From the NCBI GenBank assembly GCA_021805275.1, contig JAJZFQ010000190.1, positions 1-6,174 of the forward strand: DNA of 6,174 nucleotides, in the 5' to 3' direction. The position numbers were made by a program, and so were the translations under genes. The notes below the pieces were generated by a model. The model did not search any database, had not been told where the DNA came from, and saw nothing but the letters and a program-made list of their open reading frames with translations. The DNA is from Pseudomonadota bacterium (GTDB lineage: Bacteria > Pseudomonadota > Gammaproteobacteria > Steroidobacterales > Steroidobacteraceae). Of the stretch, positions 5,209 through 6,174 are shown one piece after another (position 1 is the first letter of the stretch; every line of letters starts with the position of its first letter).

Positions 5209-5832
5209 ATGCGTGTCTCCGAAGATCGGTATTCTCGGGATCTCAGAAGCCTGGCACTCGGGCATCGGTTGATCCGGCACGAGGTGCGGACCCGCTGGAT
5301 CTGCGCCATGACGGGCCTCACGGATGAGCGGGTACGCAATCTCCTGCACTCCTACGGGGTGACGGCGCTACCGAGACACCGCGGTGCGGCCCCGACGAGC
5401 TGCGCGGTGTTCTTTCGGCTGGCGCTGCACCCGGAAGCCTCGGCGCTGGCGGCCTTGGCGCGCATCTGGAAGCTCGTACCGGCCAGTCCGGTACGAAACG
5501 CCCGCAAGGTGCTGCCGAGTCTGGAGTGGGGGGAGAGCCTGTGTGAGGCATTCGAGTTCTTCCACGCCGTGGTGCCGCGCGGAGCGATCACCGGGGATCA
5601 GTTCATTCTCTTGACGCTCGCCCTCGCGGAGGGAAAGCTCGCGGTCGCGCACTGCGCGCAGTGCCAGGCCGCGATCCTGATCGACCCGCTGGAGGTACAG
5701 CTGCTCAGGTGCCGGATGTGCGCGCAGCCCGCACCGCGCGGGCCAAGGCGCCGGAACCCGAAGGCGTCCGACACGTCGGAGCCGCTGCTCGGGGGGGATC
5801 CAGGAACGGGTGATCAGCAGTCCCTTTTTTAG
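5209..5832 (+). CDS. FlhC-like transcriptional regulator
   Basis: FlhC is the DNA-binding, zinc-containing partner in the FlhD4C2 activator. The 207 residues show the FlhC plan: an N-terminal helical part (YSRDLRSLALGHRLIRHEV), TGLTDERVRNLLHSYG (35-50) in the place of TQLSRGRLIKLYKEL of E. coli FlhC, a central helical part, and the zinc site HCAQC (C149, C152) and CRMC (C168, C171). The Cys pairs are spaced almost as in E. coli FlhC. The tail is basic, then acidic, ending QQSLF. ATG 5209 is chosen over an upstream ATG at 5101 because TGAGGG sits seven bases before it and residues before it are not FlhC-like. It closes the + strand cluster and converges on the XRE gene. Away from flagellar genes, such FlhC homologues often regulate mobile elements. 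It could be its own family rather than true FlhC. Confidence 0.85.
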   Translation: MRVSEDRYSRDLRSLALGHRLIRHEVRTRWICAMTGLTDERVRNLLHSYGVTALPRHRGAAPTSCAVFFRLALHPEASALAALARIWKLVPASPVRNARKVLPSLEWGESLCEAFEFFHAVVPRGAITGDQFILLTLALAEGKLAVAHCAQCQAAILIDPLEVQLLRCRMCAQPAPRGPRRRNPKASDTSEPLLGGDPGTGDQQSLF

Positions 5833-5850
5833 GGCGCCCGCATTGGCGAC

Positions 5851-6084
5851 TTAGGCCTCCTCGGCTTCGCGCAGGATCGCCGACAGGGGCGTCTTGAGGC
5901 CCGTCGCGACGCGTTCGAGGGAGGAGAGTCTGAGGTCTTTCTTTCCACGCTCGATCAATCCGTATTGCGCCCGGTGCATCTCAATCTCGTCGGCGAAGCC
6001 TTCCTGGGTCCAGCCGGCCGCTTCTCGGCGGCGCCGGATGATCTCACCTAAGCGCTCCGGCAGCAGGCGGCGTGTGCTCATCAT
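5851..6084 (-). CDS. XRE/Cro-type HTH regulator, 77 residues
   Basis: A single HTH_3-like domain fills the protein: RLGEIIRRRREAAGW (11-25), TQEGFADEIEMHRAQYGLIERGKKD (26-50, the recognition region, with TQEGFADEI and YGLIERG as its ends), LRLSSLERVATGL (51-63), and a short acidic tail. Length and layout match small autoregulated repressors, including restriction-modification controller proteins. ATG 6084 is followed at once by a second ATG (6081), so either could be used. There is no good ribosome binding site, but a -10-like TAAAGT ends six bases before the ATG, which suggests a leaderless mRNA. Its stop is 18 bases from the end of the convergent FlhC-like gene. The regulated genes are not visible. 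Confidence 0.85.
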   Translation of the reverse strand: MMSTRRLLPERLGEIIRRRREAAGWTQEGFADEIEMHRAQYGLIERGKKDLRLSSLERVATGLKTPLSAILREAEEA

Positions 6085-6090
6085 CGCGCT

Positions 6091-6119
6091 ACTTTACGGC
6101 AGGCTAATTGCAAGTTCAG
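6091..6119 (-). promoter_or_regulatory. Candidate promoter giving a leaderless XRE mRNA
   Basis: On the minus strand CTGAAC (6114-6119) and TAAAGT (6091-6096) are 17 bases apart. Initiation would fall at or next to the ATG at 6084. Matches to consensus are only moderate (three and four of six). Confidence 0.3.
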
Positions 6120-6128
6120 GCACCGTAG

Positions 6129-6139
6129 AGTAGGCTACT
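6129..6139. promoter_or_regulatory. 11-bp palindrome AGTAGGCTACT upstream of the XRE gene
   Basis: AGTAG and CTACT flank a central G. It lies 45 bases upstream of the XRE start, between that gene and a possible divergent gene whose ATG may be at 6171. A small autoregulator commonly binds such sites, so this is a candidate operator. Confidence 0.35.
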
Positions 6140-6174
6140 AATAAGACGCCTTACGCCGAAACTGCCGTTCATGA

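Noticed and set aside
5820..5850. Terminator between the convergent FlhC-like and XRE genes
   Set aside because: There is a T-run and a weak CGCC/GGCG stem, but the T-run precedes the stem on the + strand, and on the minus strand the run is of A. Neither gives a standard terminator.

Overview
This is a GC-rich bacterial window, most likely from a proteobacterium. That guess rests on codon use and on protein families I associate with Gamma- and Betaproteobacteria (FlhC-like and DUF6502-like). No rRNA, tRNA, CRISPR array, transposase or integrase is visible. The mix of restriction genes, small regulators and gene-poor gaps looks like an accessory or defence-type region, but no element boundary can be seen.

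Left part (1-1529, + strand): the 3' portion of a type I restriction-modification specificity subunit (hsdS) runs in from the left edge. Its stop codon overlaps by ATGA with the start of a complete, full-length mrr-type restriction endonuclease with its catalytic residues intact.

Middle left (1530-2407): gene-poor. The only gene I trust is a 65-residue SWIM-type zinc-finger protein on the minus strand with a TTG start. Around it are an unassigned open frame, an AT-rich inverted repeat and a repeated 12-mer.

Middle and right (2408-5832): a minus-strand gene for a roughly 235-residue protein with a FlhD-like segment stands divergent from a + strand cluster of three. These are a DUF6502-like protein with an HTH-like segment, a shorter paralogue that lacks that segment, and a FlhC-like protein with the CxxC...CxxC zinc site. 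The divergent promoter region carries two overlapping inverted repeats. The second and third genes of the cluster show signs of translational coupling: a GTGA overlap with a possible leader ORF, and a hairpin over the FlhC-like ribosome binding site.

Right end (5851-6084, minus strand): a 77-residue XRE-family HTH regulator, convergent with the FlhC-like gene and possibly leaderless.

How they may work together (inference): a FlhDC-like activator pair plus two DUF6502 proteins, one with and one without a DNA-binding segment, would form a compact regulatory module. FlhDC-like pairs control transfer of several mobile elements (SetCD of SXT, AcaCD of IncC plasmids, BisDC of ICEclc). A mobile-element or defence-island switch is therefore a reasonable hypothesis, but no target genes are in the window.
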